The translations under genes were made by a program, and so were the position numbers. From NCBI GenBank assembly GCA_020847395.1, contig JADLCD010000081.1:16543-80542 (forward strand): a stretch of 64,000 bases of DNA, read 5' to 3'. Source of the stretch: Chitinophagaceae bacterium (GTDB lineage: Bacteria > Bacteroidota > Bacteroidia > Chitinophagales > Chitinophagaceae). The notes below the pieces were generated by a model. That model saw only the letters and a program-made list of their open reading frames with translations. It was not told where the DNA came from and searched no databases. Below are positions 1-8,995 of the stretch, one piece after another (within the stretch, counting starts at the first letter, position 1; every line of letters begins with the position of its first letter).

Positions 1-1641
1 TTCAAGACGAGTGATTCCGGAATATTTGCTCCCAAAAAAGAAATCGAAATACTGTTAGGATATCATGGTAAAAACGAAACAGTATTTAAGGGTATCATCA
101 TCGCCAATTCGCATAAAATAAATAATCATTGCTGCGAAATGAATATTGAGTGTAAAGACAAAAGAGTGAATATGACCGTTGCTACCAGTAACAGGATATT
201 GGAAAACCTTTCTGACGATGATATTATAGACACACTCATGCAGGATAATAATTTGCCGGCGGCAGAAAGACAAAAGCCGGAGGCAAACACCGCAGGCAAT
301 ACCGGCAAATCAAAAGACAACTTATCGCTCGTTCAGGCTAATATAACAGACTGGGATTTTATAATAAGCCGTATTGATGTAAATAAATCAATGAGCTTAC
401 TCCACAATGACAATATGATTATAAAGCAGATCGATCTCTCTGAATCTCCCGTTCTTTTTCTTACCCACGGAAAAGATATACTGGAGTTACAGATTGATAT
501 GGATACACGCGACTCCTCTTCAAGTGTGGAAACTAATGCATGGGATTTTCGCAACCAGCAGTTGATAAAAGCAGAAGGAGAATATCCCGCCGGTGTAGAC
601 GCGGAAAGAAATCCGCAACCTGATGATGCTCAGACAGATTCAACCGGTGAAACCTTACGAAAAAATTTAACGGATATAGCATCTGTATTTGACAAGAAAA
701 TTATTTTGAAAGCGTCTTATTTAAGGCAGGAAGATTTACAATCTATCTCCGATTCAAAAATGTTGAAAACAGCGCTTACACCTGTAAAAGGCAAAGTTAA
801 ATATCAGGGCTCGTTACAGGCATTACCCGGCAGCTTTATAAATATTACAGGCATAGGCAATAAATTCAATGGAAAATATTTTGTATCAGCCATTCAACAT
901 GAATATGCAGATGGCTGCTGGACAACAGAAGCAACTATAGGATGGGATGAAAATTTTTTTACAGAAAACATACGCCCGGGGCATCCGGCTTCTTCCACAG
1001 GTCAGCTATCAGCTATACAAGGTTTACATACCGGTGTAGTTACCAAAATTGAAGACCCGGATAATCAATATCGTGTAAAAGTAAGGCTGCCATTAATTGA
1101 TGCAACCGGCGAAGGATTGTATGCCAGGATAGCTACGCTTGATGCGGGAAATAACAGGGGTACTTTTTTCCGGCCCGAAATTGATGATGAAGTATTGGTT
1201 GGGTTTATGAACGACGATCCGCATAACCCGGTTATACTTGGTATGCTGCACAGCAGCAGTAAACCCGCACCGTTAGATCCAAAAGATACAAACCCTGAAA
1301 AGGGATATGTAACAAGATCTGCGATGAAGATGATTTTTAACGACGAAAAAAAAAGCCTTACCATAGAAACGCCCGGCGGCAAAACAGTAACGCTGGATGA
1401 TGACAGCGGATCTATAGCCATTAAAGACAATAATGGAAACAAAGTTATTATGAACGCCGATGGTATCACGATAGAATCAGGCAAGGATCTTACGTTAAAA
1501 GCCGCTAAATCTATCGCACTTTCTGCGCCGCAGATTTCTATGAAAGCAGATGCATCAATGACTGTAGAATCAGGAGGAACAATGGCGGTGAAAGGTGGAG
1601 GAATAACAGAAGTTAAGGGCTCATTGGTAAAGATAAATTAA
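1..1641 (+). CDS. eCIS spike protein, VgrG/Afp8-like (5' end outside window)
   Basis: This is the central spike of a contractile injection system, which caps the tube and carries the PAAR tip. The frame is open from base 1 with no stop, and the codons before the first in-frame ATG (139) read IEILLGYHGKNETVFKGII, a typical VgrG/gpD beta-barrel segment. The gene is therefore cut by the window edge and 139 is not the true start. An OB-fold (gp5/VgrG) begins near GVVTKIEDPDNQYRVKV around 1030-1090, followed by EIDDEVLVGFMNDDPHNPVILGML. The C-terminus is a run of short beta-prism repeats (GSIAIKDNNGNKVIMNADG and similar). The PAAR gene follows after 16 bp. Family and position are clear; the missing N-terminal length is unknown. 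Confidence 0.9.
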   Translation, partial: FKTSDSGIFAPKKEIEILLGYHGKNETVFKGIIIANSHKINNHCCEMNIECKDKRVNMTVATSNRILENLSDDDIIDTLMQDNNLPAAERQKPEANTAGNTGKSKDNLSLVQANITDWDFIISRIDVNKSMSLLHNDNMIIKQIDLSESPVLFLTHGKDILELQIDMDTRDSSSSVETNAWDFRNQQLIKAEGEYPAGVDAERNPQPDDAQTDSTGETLRKNLTDIASVFDKKIILKASYLRQEDLQSISDSKMLKTALTPVKGKVKYQGSLQALPGSFINITGIGNKFNGKYFVSAIQHEYADGCWTTEATIGWDENFFTENIRPGHPASSTGQLSAIQGLHTGVVTKIEDPDNQYRVKVRLPLIDATGEGLYARIATLDAGNNRGTFFRPEIDDEVLVGFMNDDPHNPVILGMLHSSSKPAPLDPKDTNPEKGYVTRSAMKMIFNDEKKSLTIETPGGKTVTLDDDSGSIAIKDNNGNKVIMNADGITIESGKDLTLKAAKSIALSAPQISMKADASMTVESGGTMAVKGGGITEVKGSLVKIN

Positions 1642-1657
1642 CAACTAAAAACACTAT

Positions 1658-1948
1658 ATGGGATTTGCAGCAAGAGTAACGGATATGCATATATGCCCCA
1701 TGGTAAATGGTACTACGCCGCATGTAGGCGGCCCTGTTATGCCGGCGGGTTGCCCCACTGTCTTAATTGGCGGATTGCCTGCGGCAAGAATGGGTGATCT
1801 GTGTATATGTACCGGGCCTCCGGATGCTATTATTAAGGGCTCTGCAACAGTATTGATCGGTGGCGCTCCTGCTGCAAGAGCAGGCGACAGTACCGCCCAT
1901 GGAGGAACAATTATAGCAGGATGTTTTACGGTTTTAATAGGCGATTAA
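1658..1948 (+). CDS. PAAR-domain spike tip protein (Afp10-like)
   Basis: A 96-residue protein that is almost entirely PAAR domain, the small conical cap that sharpens the spike and often binds one metal ion. Repeated segments PTVLIGGLPAARMGD, ATVLIGGAPAARAGD and FTVLIGD show the pseudo-threefold fold, and Cys/His residues are available for metal binding (HICPM, CICTG). It has no extension, so it is a bare tip without a fused toxin. It lies between the spike gene (16 bp upstream) and the gp25-like gene (3 bp downstream), the usual eCIS order. Confidence 0.93.
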   Translation: MGFAARVTDMHICPMVNGTTPHVGGPVMPAGCPTVLIGGLPAARMGDLCICTGPPDAIIKGSATVLIGGAPAARAGDSTAHGGTIIAGCFTVLIGD

Positions 1949-1951
1949 ATT

Positions 1952-2365
1952 ATGAGCACAATACATTCATTTTTAGGCAGTGGCTGGGGCTTTCCTCCTG
2001 TTTTCAATAAAGTTGAAAAGCAGGTTGGCATGTTAAGCGATGAAGCTGATATACAAAGCAGCCTGGAAATTTTGCTTTCCACACGTCCCGGTGAAAGAGT
2101 AATGCGCCCCGATTATGGCTGCAATCTTGATGAATTATTATTTGAGCCGCTTACTACTACCCTGAAAACGTATATCAAAGATCTTGTATCAACAGCAATC
2201 CTGTATCATGAGCCGCGTATAGAAGTAAACAAAATTGAACTGGATGATAGTGGCACCCTTGAAGGAATAATTATTTTATCAATAGAATATACAGTACGCT
2301 CTACAAACTCAAGGTACAATTTCGTATATCCTTTTTATAAAAATGAAGGCACAGAAATTAAATAA
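1952..2365 (+). CDS. Baseplate wedge protein, GPW/gp25 family (Afp9-like)
   Basis: A 137-residue baseplate subunit related to T4 gp25, which links the inner baseplate to the first sheath ring and helps start sheath polymerisation. Visible marks are GERVMRPDYGCNLDELLFEP near residues 47-66 and the family's E-P-R motif in HEPRIEVNKIEL near residues 88-99. Length is normal. It starts 3 bp after the PAAR stop and is followed after 26 bp by the large J-like wedge gene, as in Afp/PVC operons. Confidence 0.92.
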   Translation: MSTIHSFLGSGWGFPPVFNKVEKQVGMLSDEADIQSSLEILLSTRPGERVMRPDYGCNLDELLFEPLTTTLKTYIKDLVSTAILYHEPRIEVNKIELDDSGTLEGIIILSIEYTVRSTNSRYNFVYPFYKNEGTEIK

Positions 2366-2391
2366 CGCAGAACGGATAACAATTTATAGCA

Positions 2392-5300
2392 ATGCCATGC
2401 ACTGAAAAAAATATATTGCAAAGAGAAGGCACAAGTAACCTTAATCGTGTTCTGCAAGCCTTATCTACGGGCTATGCTCAGCCAGACGAACGGGATACCG
2501 CAGACCTGTTGCTGTTTGCGCAACGGTATGCCGCATATCTTAATTATTATAAGCCTGATAATACCCCCGATGGTAACTGGGAAGCATTGATGAAAATGGA
2601 CATCAGCGTAACCCTCGCAGTATTGATCAAAACAGATATCAGGGCGATTGCCGACTACAAAAAATTGTTATACAAAAAAATCAGTTTGGCTGAAACCGAG
2701 GCAGATGTAAAAAAAGATTTCCGGTTCCTTTTTGACTGTATTTTTTCCCTGGTTAAAATTATTGATGACCAGTATAAGCTTATTCCCGATAACCTGGATT
2801 TCAGCACTACGTTTAAGAACGCGATCACGCTAAAAATGCAATCCGCTTTTTTAAATTTATTTAAACTGTTTAATGATTTTAAAAGCAATGGATGGATTGA
2901 TAACAGTTCTCCGGCATTAGACAGCGATGCGCCTTTTGTAGTTTTCAACGCCAATGATTTTGACATCACTGCATTAAGCGCTGAATGGGGAACGCCGGCA
3001 GTTGATCCCATTATAACATTACCTTCATTTCCGCTTGTGAAAGATAATATCGTTCATATTATCAATCACAATATTTTTAATGCGCAAATTGATATACTCT
3101 GGAAAGGTATTAGTGAAATCATAACCGCAGCAGCGCAACTGTTTGAACAAACCTTAAATAGTTTTCCCGCTCATACACCTCATTATGCGCTGTTCATCAG
3201 TTTTATAAAATTGTTCAGGCATGCACAGGATCAACTCAACATCTATACCAAAAAACATCTTGATTTCTATTATAAGGACACATTGCTTTTAACAAATAAA
3301 CCTGCTGTTCCGGATGCTGCTCATATTATATTCGGGTTACAAAAAAATATAGTTAAGCGCCTTATTCAAAAAAATACGCTATTCAAAGGTGGGAAAGACA
3401 GTACAGGAAAAGAAATAACTTATGCACTCACTGATGATATAGTTGTTAATACAGCAACTGTAAATAGCATACAATCCCAGCAAATTCACCCGGTATCCGG
3501 CAATCTTATAGCGTCACCTGTAGCAGCGTCTGACGATGGGCAGGGAAGTGATATAAAAGCAGTTGATAAAAGCTGGTTTACTTTCGGAGATATAAATAAA
3601 TCAAAAATCGCGCAGCCTGGTTTTGCTATTGCCTCCAATCTTTTATTCCTGAAAGAAGGCGCACGGACTATTATTATAGCTGTACGTTTTAGTGAAAAGC
3701 TTGATGGGTTAACTCCCAATCTCAAATCTCCTTTTCATTGGTTTAAAGGAAGGCTTACTGCTGAAAAAGGCTGGCATGAAATACCGAAGATTGATTTGTT
3801 TTTAGCAGGTACTTCCGGGGCTGTCAACACATTTTTATTCAGGCTAAGATTATCTCCCGATGATCCGCCGGTAATCCCGTATACGGAAGCTGTTCACAAA
3901 GAAAATTTTGCCGCCGGCCTGCCTGTAGTGCAATGCATATTGCAGCAGGATGCAGACAATAACCTGCCCTACCAGTTTATTGCCGGCAAAAAAATTCAAT
4001 CCGTTACTATAAGTGTTACTGTTAACGGAGTAAAAGACCTGGCATTGTCGAATGATACAGGCACGCTTGATGCTGCAAAACCTTTTAAACCGTTCGGAGA
4101 TTTTCCGGATAATGCCGCATCCTTTTATATAGGCAGTAAAGAAATATTTCAGAAAGAGTTGAACTGGATTGACTTTAATACGGAATGGGAAATTAAAAAC
4201 GGACCCGGGGAAAGCCAGCCCCCCCTATCAAATGCGAGATACTTAAGACAATCAAACTGGAATACCTTTTATCCTGTTTCAGCGCTTAACAGGTTATCCT
4301 TTGATGTTCCGGGCTCTTTTATAAAAGCAAAGCCGGATTTTACAGCCAATGAAATATTAAATGCAAATACTAAAGAGGGATTTTTACGATTGCAATTGCA
4401 AAGCAGCGCATATTCTTTGTTTTCCCACATGACAAAAATAAAGAACCAGCTAAACAGTATTACACTTAAAGAAACCGATAATGTAGTAACATTTAATGCT
4501 ACACAACAACCACCGGTTCCGGCAGAAATTTTCCTAAATAATTTTTCTGTAGATTATGCTGCAACCGCTACAATATCATTTACAGATAGTGATAGTGTTA
4601 ACAACCATCTTTTTTACCACATAACGCCATTTGGATTTGCAGAAGTTCACCCGCGATTGATCAGCACAGATAACAATACAGAGCCAGGCGAAAAAATAAC
4701 ATTGCTAAAAAATACAGTACACTCCGGGGAATTGTTTATAGGGCTGGATAATGCTGCGCCTAACCTGGTGATAAATGTATTGTTCCAGGTTGCAGATGGC
4801 AGCTCTAATCCTTTAAAAAATCCTGAGCAGCTTAAATGGTTTTATTTATCGGAACAAAATAACTGGAAATCTTTCGATAAAAAATTCATTATAGATTATA
4901 CAAAGAATTTTACACAGTCCGGTATTGTAACCATTACATTGCCCGGCAACATCTACCCCGATATTACCTTATTCAAAAAAGGATTTTTTTATATTAAGGC
5001 TGCAGCAGATGCCAATTGCGATGCGGTATGCAAAATGATCATGATACAGGCACAGGCTGCCCGCGTAACATTATTGCAGGATGAAACAAAACAAATTGAG
5101 TTCAGGGAAACAAGACCCGCCTCTTCTATTTCAAAGCTGGTAAACAGTGATGCTGCCATTAAAACAATCAGCCAGCCTTTTGATTCTTTTAATGGCAGAA
5201 CAAAAGAAACCGATGATCATTTTTATACCAGGGTAAGCGAAAGATTAAGACATAAGCAAAGAGCCATTACAATATGGGATTATGAGCATATTATACTGGA

Positions 5301-5925
5301 GGAATTTCCGCAGGTATTCAAAACAAGGTGTTTAAATCATTCCGGTTTCTATTTTAAAGGAGCAGAGGAAGTTTTCTGCGAAAATTATCCCGGTCATGTA
5401 ACGATAGTTACCATACCCGATCAAAAAAATAAAACAAATATTAATCCTTTGCGTCCTTATACTCCCATAGGATTATTGCAGAACATCAATGATTATCTTA
5501 TTACCATAATTTCTCCTTTTGTAAAACTGCATGTTAAAAATCCGGCGTTTGAAGAAATACAGGTAGACTTCAAAGTAAAATTCTACGACAATCTTGACGA
5601 ATCATTTTATATACAATTGCTGAACGATGAGATTGAAAAGTTTCTTTGCCCCTGGGCATACGATTCTCATGTGGAAATTTCATTTGGCGGAAAAATAAGA
5701 AAATCTGCCATCCTGAATTTTATAGAGGAACGTTCTTATGTGGACTATGTTACCTGTTTTAAAATGAACCAGGTGATCAGTCGTAACGGATCAGTACATA
5801 CAGAAGAAAAGAAAGATATTGAAGTAGCAGAAGGCACTACTTCGCGATCACTCCTCGTATCATATTACGATGAACAAACCGGCTTAAAACATATTATTCA
5901 ATCACCCGCTACCTGCGATTGCTGA
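2392..5925 (+). CDS. Large baseplate J/gp6-like wedge protein (Afp11-like)
   Basis: An 1177-residue protein in the position of Afp11, a main wedge of the eCIS baseplate. The baseplate-J/gp6-like part is C-terminal (about residues 930-1165), with DHFYTRVSERLRHKQRA followed by ITIWDYEHIILEEFPQVFK and later the PFVKLHVKNPAFEEI segment that begins the gp6-type core. The first 900 residues are unlike well-known domains and probably form the outer wedge arms. The stop overlaps the next start (TGATG at 5923-5927), so the two wedge genes are probably translationally coupled. Confidence 0.85.
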   Translation: MPCTEKNILQREGTSNLNRVLQALSTGYAQPDERDTADLLLFAQRYAAYLNYYKPDNTPDGNWEALMKMDISVTLAVLIKTDIRAIADYKKLLYKKISLAETEADVKKDFRFLFDCIFSLVKIIDDQYKLIPDNLDFSTTFKNAITLKMQSAFLNLFKLFNDFKSNGWIDNSSPALDSDAPFVVFNANDFDITALSAEWGTPAVDPIITLPSFPLVKDNIVHIINHNIFNAQIDILWKGISEIITAAAQLFEQTLNSFPAHTPHYALFISFIKLFRHAQDQLNIYTKKHLDFYYKDTLLLTNKPAVPDAAHIIFGLQKNIVKRLIQKNTLFKGGKDSTGKEITYALTDDIVVNTATVNSIQSQQIHPVSGNLIASPVAASDDGQGSDIKAVDKSWFTFGDINKSKIAQPGFAIASNLLFLKEGARTIIIAVRFSEKLDGLTPNLKSPFHWFKGRLTAEKGWHEIPKIDLFLAGTSGAVNTFLFRLRLSPDDPPVIPYTEAVHKENFAAGLPVVQCILQQDADNNLPYQFIAGKKIQSVTISVTVNGVKDLALSNDTGTLDAAKPFKPFGDFPDNAASFYIGSKEIFQKELNWIDFNTEWEIKNGPGESQPPLSNARYLRQSNWNTFYPVSALNRLSFDVPGSFIKAKPDFTANEILNANTKEGFLRLQLQSSAYSLFSHMTKIKNQLNSITLKETDNVVTFNATQQPPVPAEIFLNNFSVDYAATATISFTDSDSVNNHLFYHITPFGFAEVHPRLISTDNNTEPGEKITLLKNTVHSGELFIGLDNAAPNLVINVLFQVADGSSNPLKNPEQLKWFYLSEQNNWKSFDKKFIIDYTKNFTQSGIVTITLPGNIYPDITLFKKGFFYIKAAADANCDAVCKMIMIQAQAARVTLLQDETKQIEFRETRPASSISKLVNSDAAIKTISQPFDSFNGRTKETDDHFYTRVSERLRHKQRAITIWDYEHIILEEFPQVFKTRCLNHSGFYFKGAEEVFCENYPGHVTIVTIPDQKNKTNINPLRPYTPIGLLQNINDYLITIISPFVKLHVKNPAFEEIQVDFKVKFYDNLDESFYIQLLNDEIEKFLCPWAYDSHVEISFGGKIRKSAILNFIEERSYVDYVTCFKMNQVISRNGSVHTEEKKDIEVAEGTTSRSLLVSYYDEQTGLKHIIQSPATCDC

Positions 5926-8900
5926 TGGCAGAAGAAACTACCATATCAAAAAATATAAGTCGTCCTGCATCGCAGGATTATGAGTTGCTGCGCCAGGAAG
6001 GCTTGCAACATATTGAAGACCTTGCACACGATCTGTGGACAGATTATAACACGCACGATCCCGGCATAACCATTCTTGAAGCGCTTTGCTATGCCATTAC
6101 AGAATTAGGATACCGCTGCGGCTTTGATATGAAAGATTTGCTCTCACCTGAAACAACAGGATTACCATATAACCTGCAGGCAATTTATACTGCCAAAGAA
6201 ATTCTTACCAACAACCCGCTAACCATTAACGACTTCAGGAAACTTTTAATTGATATAGATGGCGTTCACAATGCATGGTTGATAGCGGATGATTCGCAAA
6301 CAGATGCTGCGGGTAACCTGCTGCCGGTAAACGAAGTACCTGTTTACGCAGACTTTATTAATGATAAACTCACGTATACTCCTGCTGATACACCTCTTTT
6401 CATTTCCGGTTTATACAAAGTATTATTAGACCTGGAGCAGGATGATAACTATGGGGATTTGAATACCGGTGACATCACATTGCCCAACCCGGCCATCAGT
6501 AATTATGAGCCAGGTGCATTTATGTTAACTGCAGAGCTTCCATACTGGTTTGCTGCTGATCTGGCATTTGCTGAAAAAGCTGCAGATAGGATCACGGATC
6601 ATATCAGTTCGGCAACCGTAACGGAAACAGAAGGACAATGGAAGTGTGAGCTTATACTGGATGACAGCTCTGCAACAGATTTCTTTATTACAGTTGCAAA
6701 AAAACCTGCGGACAAAACACTCACTACCGCAGACATTGATTTAGTAATACACAGCGCCGGCTTTTTGCATGATGTATTCAGTAGTTACATTGCCAAAATA
6801 ACTAAAACCATAAATATTATACATACAGCCGCTAAACGGCTGCATGAAACAAGGAATCTTTGCGAGGATTATATAAGTATTGATACTGTTGCTACGGAAG
6901 AAGTAAGCTTTTGTTTTGATGTGGATGTTAAGCCGGGAATTGATATTGAAAAAGTGCAGGCTGAAATATTTTTTCTTATTGAGCAATACCTCGGCCCTTC
7001 AGTAGATTTTTATTCCCTGAAAGAACTGCTGAATAAAAAAATAGCTGTTGACAGTATATTTAACGGGCCCGTATTACAACATGGCTTTATTGATACAATT
7101 CAATTAGAGCAAACTCAATTGCGTTCGGTTATTTACACATCAGATATTGTTAACCTGCTGATGGATATAGAAGGCGTGCTTGCCATAAGGAATTTTGTAA
7201 TGACAAAGTACGATGCAAACGGCAAAGCCATACCTGGTGAAACAGGACTTACGTGGTGCATGCACATAGCCCCTTTGCATAAGCCGGTGCTGGCAAAGGA
7301 AAAATCTAAAATCCTGTTATTCAAAAACCAGTTTCCATTCCTGGCACGGTACGATGAAGTGCGTGATACTGTTCTGCTCCTGCATGCCCAATATGCAAAA
7401 AATAAATTAAACGGACTTCAACAGGATATACCTGTTCCGCAGGGCAGTAAAAGAGATACGCTTTCCTATTGGCCGGTACAGTATGATTTTCCACAAACTT
7501 ATGGCATAGGTGAAGCCGGATTACCTTCTACCGCAACGGAGGAGAGAAAAGCAGCCCAAAAACAACTTAAGGCTTACCTGATGTTTTATGAACAATTATT
7601 AGCTGATTTTTTTGCACAGCTCACCAATACGCCGCATTTATTTTCTCTCAACGATATAACACATACTTATTATGCGCAGTTTTTAGCTGATATTAAAGAT
7701 ATTGATCCCGTGTATGTAAAAAGCGGATTAACCATACAGATAAAAGATGTTATTGATAATGCTGATTCAACTATTACCATAAAGAATAAATGGCAGGATT
7801 TATATGAGCATAAATTACTTTTCCAGAACAGGCGGGGGCGGTTTTTAGATCACCTGTTAGCAAGGTTTTCCGAATCATTCAATGAATATGCATTGATGAT
7901 GTACAGGATAAACTATGAAAACCTGTCAGAGGAAAAAATATCATTCCGGGAACTTTCCCAGGCTAAGATCCGGCTGCTGAAAAATTATCCGGAAATCAGC
8001 AGCCAGAGAGGCAAAGCATTTAATTATTTCCCTTTAAAAGATGATGATACATTCACCATTGATACAACAGCCTTATGGAATACGCATAATATATCGGGAT
8101 TAGAAAAAAAGATATGTGCCGTTACCGGTATATCTGATGAAACCAGGCGGTTTTTGTATTGCATCAAAAATATAGAAATCATTTGCCAGGAAGTATCCGT
8201 AACAGAAAACGGAGAAGAAAAATTGAAATGCTTTCACGTATTTAAGGTAACCAACCCGGAAGGGATAAGCATGTATAACAGCAATGCTTACGACACAAAA
8301 GCAAAAGCAACCGAAGCTGTATTGCTGGTTATTGAAGCAGGAAAAGAAAAAGATAATTACAAGTATGATGAGGCTGCAAAAAAAATAAGTTTGCTTAATG
8401 GTGATGAAGCACTAATGGAAACCAAAGAAAATACCATTGAGGCAAACCAATCCAACGATATAATAAATTCTTTTGTGGCTGCATTTACAGTGCCATGCAA
8501 CGATCCTGTTGGCTTACATCTTATTGAGCATATTCTACTGAGGCCGAGAGACAATCTATTCGCTTTATTGCAGGTATGTCTTCATAAAGGTGAATGCATT
8601 TGCGAAATTGATCCATACAGCTTCAGTGCTTCCGTGGTTTTGCCTTACTGGCCGGAGCATTTTGACAACATGACCTTCAGGGAATATTTTGAAAATAAAA
8701 TACAGGAAGAAGCACCCGCGCATATCATGCTGAAAGTATGCTGGCTGAATAATGACCTTATGCGTGAATTTGAAATCAGGTATAAGAAATGGATAGAAAC
8801 TTTAGCCGATTATACTAAAAACAGAAATACCTTAAATGAATTCAGAACCGCGAATGATGCCATGGTTGAAATATTAAGCCGGTTACATAGTGAATACCCC

Positions 8901-8993
8901 GTTGCTACACTGCATGATTGCGATGAAAGCAAAGAAGGCAATAACACCGTAGTGCTTGGAAAAACTGTTTTAGGAACATTTAAAAATCAGTAA
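5925..8993 (+). CDS. Second large baseplate wedge protein (Afp12-like)
   Basis: A 1022-residue protein beginning at the ATG that overlaps the upstream stop. A TTG six bases earlier would add two residues but is less likely. The N-terminus carries the hallmark NTHDPGITILEALCYAITEL (about residues 42-61), shared by Afp11/Afp12-type and gp6-like baseplate proteins. The rest is mixed alpha/beta without catalytic motifs; IEHILLRPRDN near residue 870 is also typical of these wedge proteins in Bacteroidetes. It probably pairs with the preceding gene product to build the wedge ring. The next gene starts 2 bp after the stop. Confidence 0.82.
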   Translation: MAEETTISKNISRPASQDYELLRQEGLQHIEDLAHDLWTDYNTHDPGITILEALCYAITELGYRCGFDMKDLLSPETTGLPYNLQAIYTAKEILTNNPLTINDFRKLLIDIDGVHNAWLIADDSQTDAAGNLLPVNEVPVYADFINDKLTYTPADTPLFISGLYKVLLDLEQDDNYGDLNTGDITLPNPAISNYEPGAFMLTAELPYWFAADLAFAEKAADRITDHISSATVTETEGQWKCELILDDSSATDFFITVAKKPADKTLTTADIDLVIHSAGFLHDVFSSYIAKITKTINIIHTAAKRLHETRNLCEDYISIDTVATEEVSFCFDVDVKPGIDIEKVQAEIFFLIEQYLGPSVDFYSLKELLNKKIAVDSIFNGPVLQHGFIDTIQLEQTQLRSVIYTSDIVNLLMDIEGVLAIRNFVMTKYDANGKAIPGETGLTWCMHIAPLHKPVLAKEKSKILLFKNQFPFLARYDEVRDTVLLLHAQYAKNKLNGLQQDIPVPQGSKRDTLSYWPVQYDFPQTYGIGEAGLPSTATEERKAAQKQLKAYLMFYEQLLADFFAQLTNTPHLFSLNDITHTYYAQFLADIKDIDPVYVKSGLTIQIKDVIDNADSTITIKNKWQDLYEHKLLFQNRRGRFLDHLLARFSESFNEYALMMYRINYENLSEEKISFRELSQAKIRLLKNYPEISSQRGKAFNYFPLKDDDTFTIDTTALWNTHNISGLEKKICAVTGISDETRRFLYCIKNIEIICQEVSVTENGEEKLKCFHVFKVTNPEGISMYNSNAYDTKAKATEAVLLVIEAGKEKDNYKYDEAAKKISLLNGDEALMETKENTIEANQSNDIINSFVAAFTVPCNDPVGLHLIEHILLRPRDNLFALLQVCLHKGECICEIDPYSFSASVVLPYWPEHFDNMTFREYFENKIQEEAPAHIMLKVCWLNNDLMREFEIRYKKWIETLADYTKNRNTLNEFRTANDAMVEILSRLHSEYPVATLHDCDESKEGNNTVVLGKTVLGTFKNQ

Positions 8994-8995
8994 TT

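Noticed and set aside
1065..1484. 139-codon ORF on the minus strand.
   Set aside because: It lies wholly within the spike gene, antisense, with no family features.
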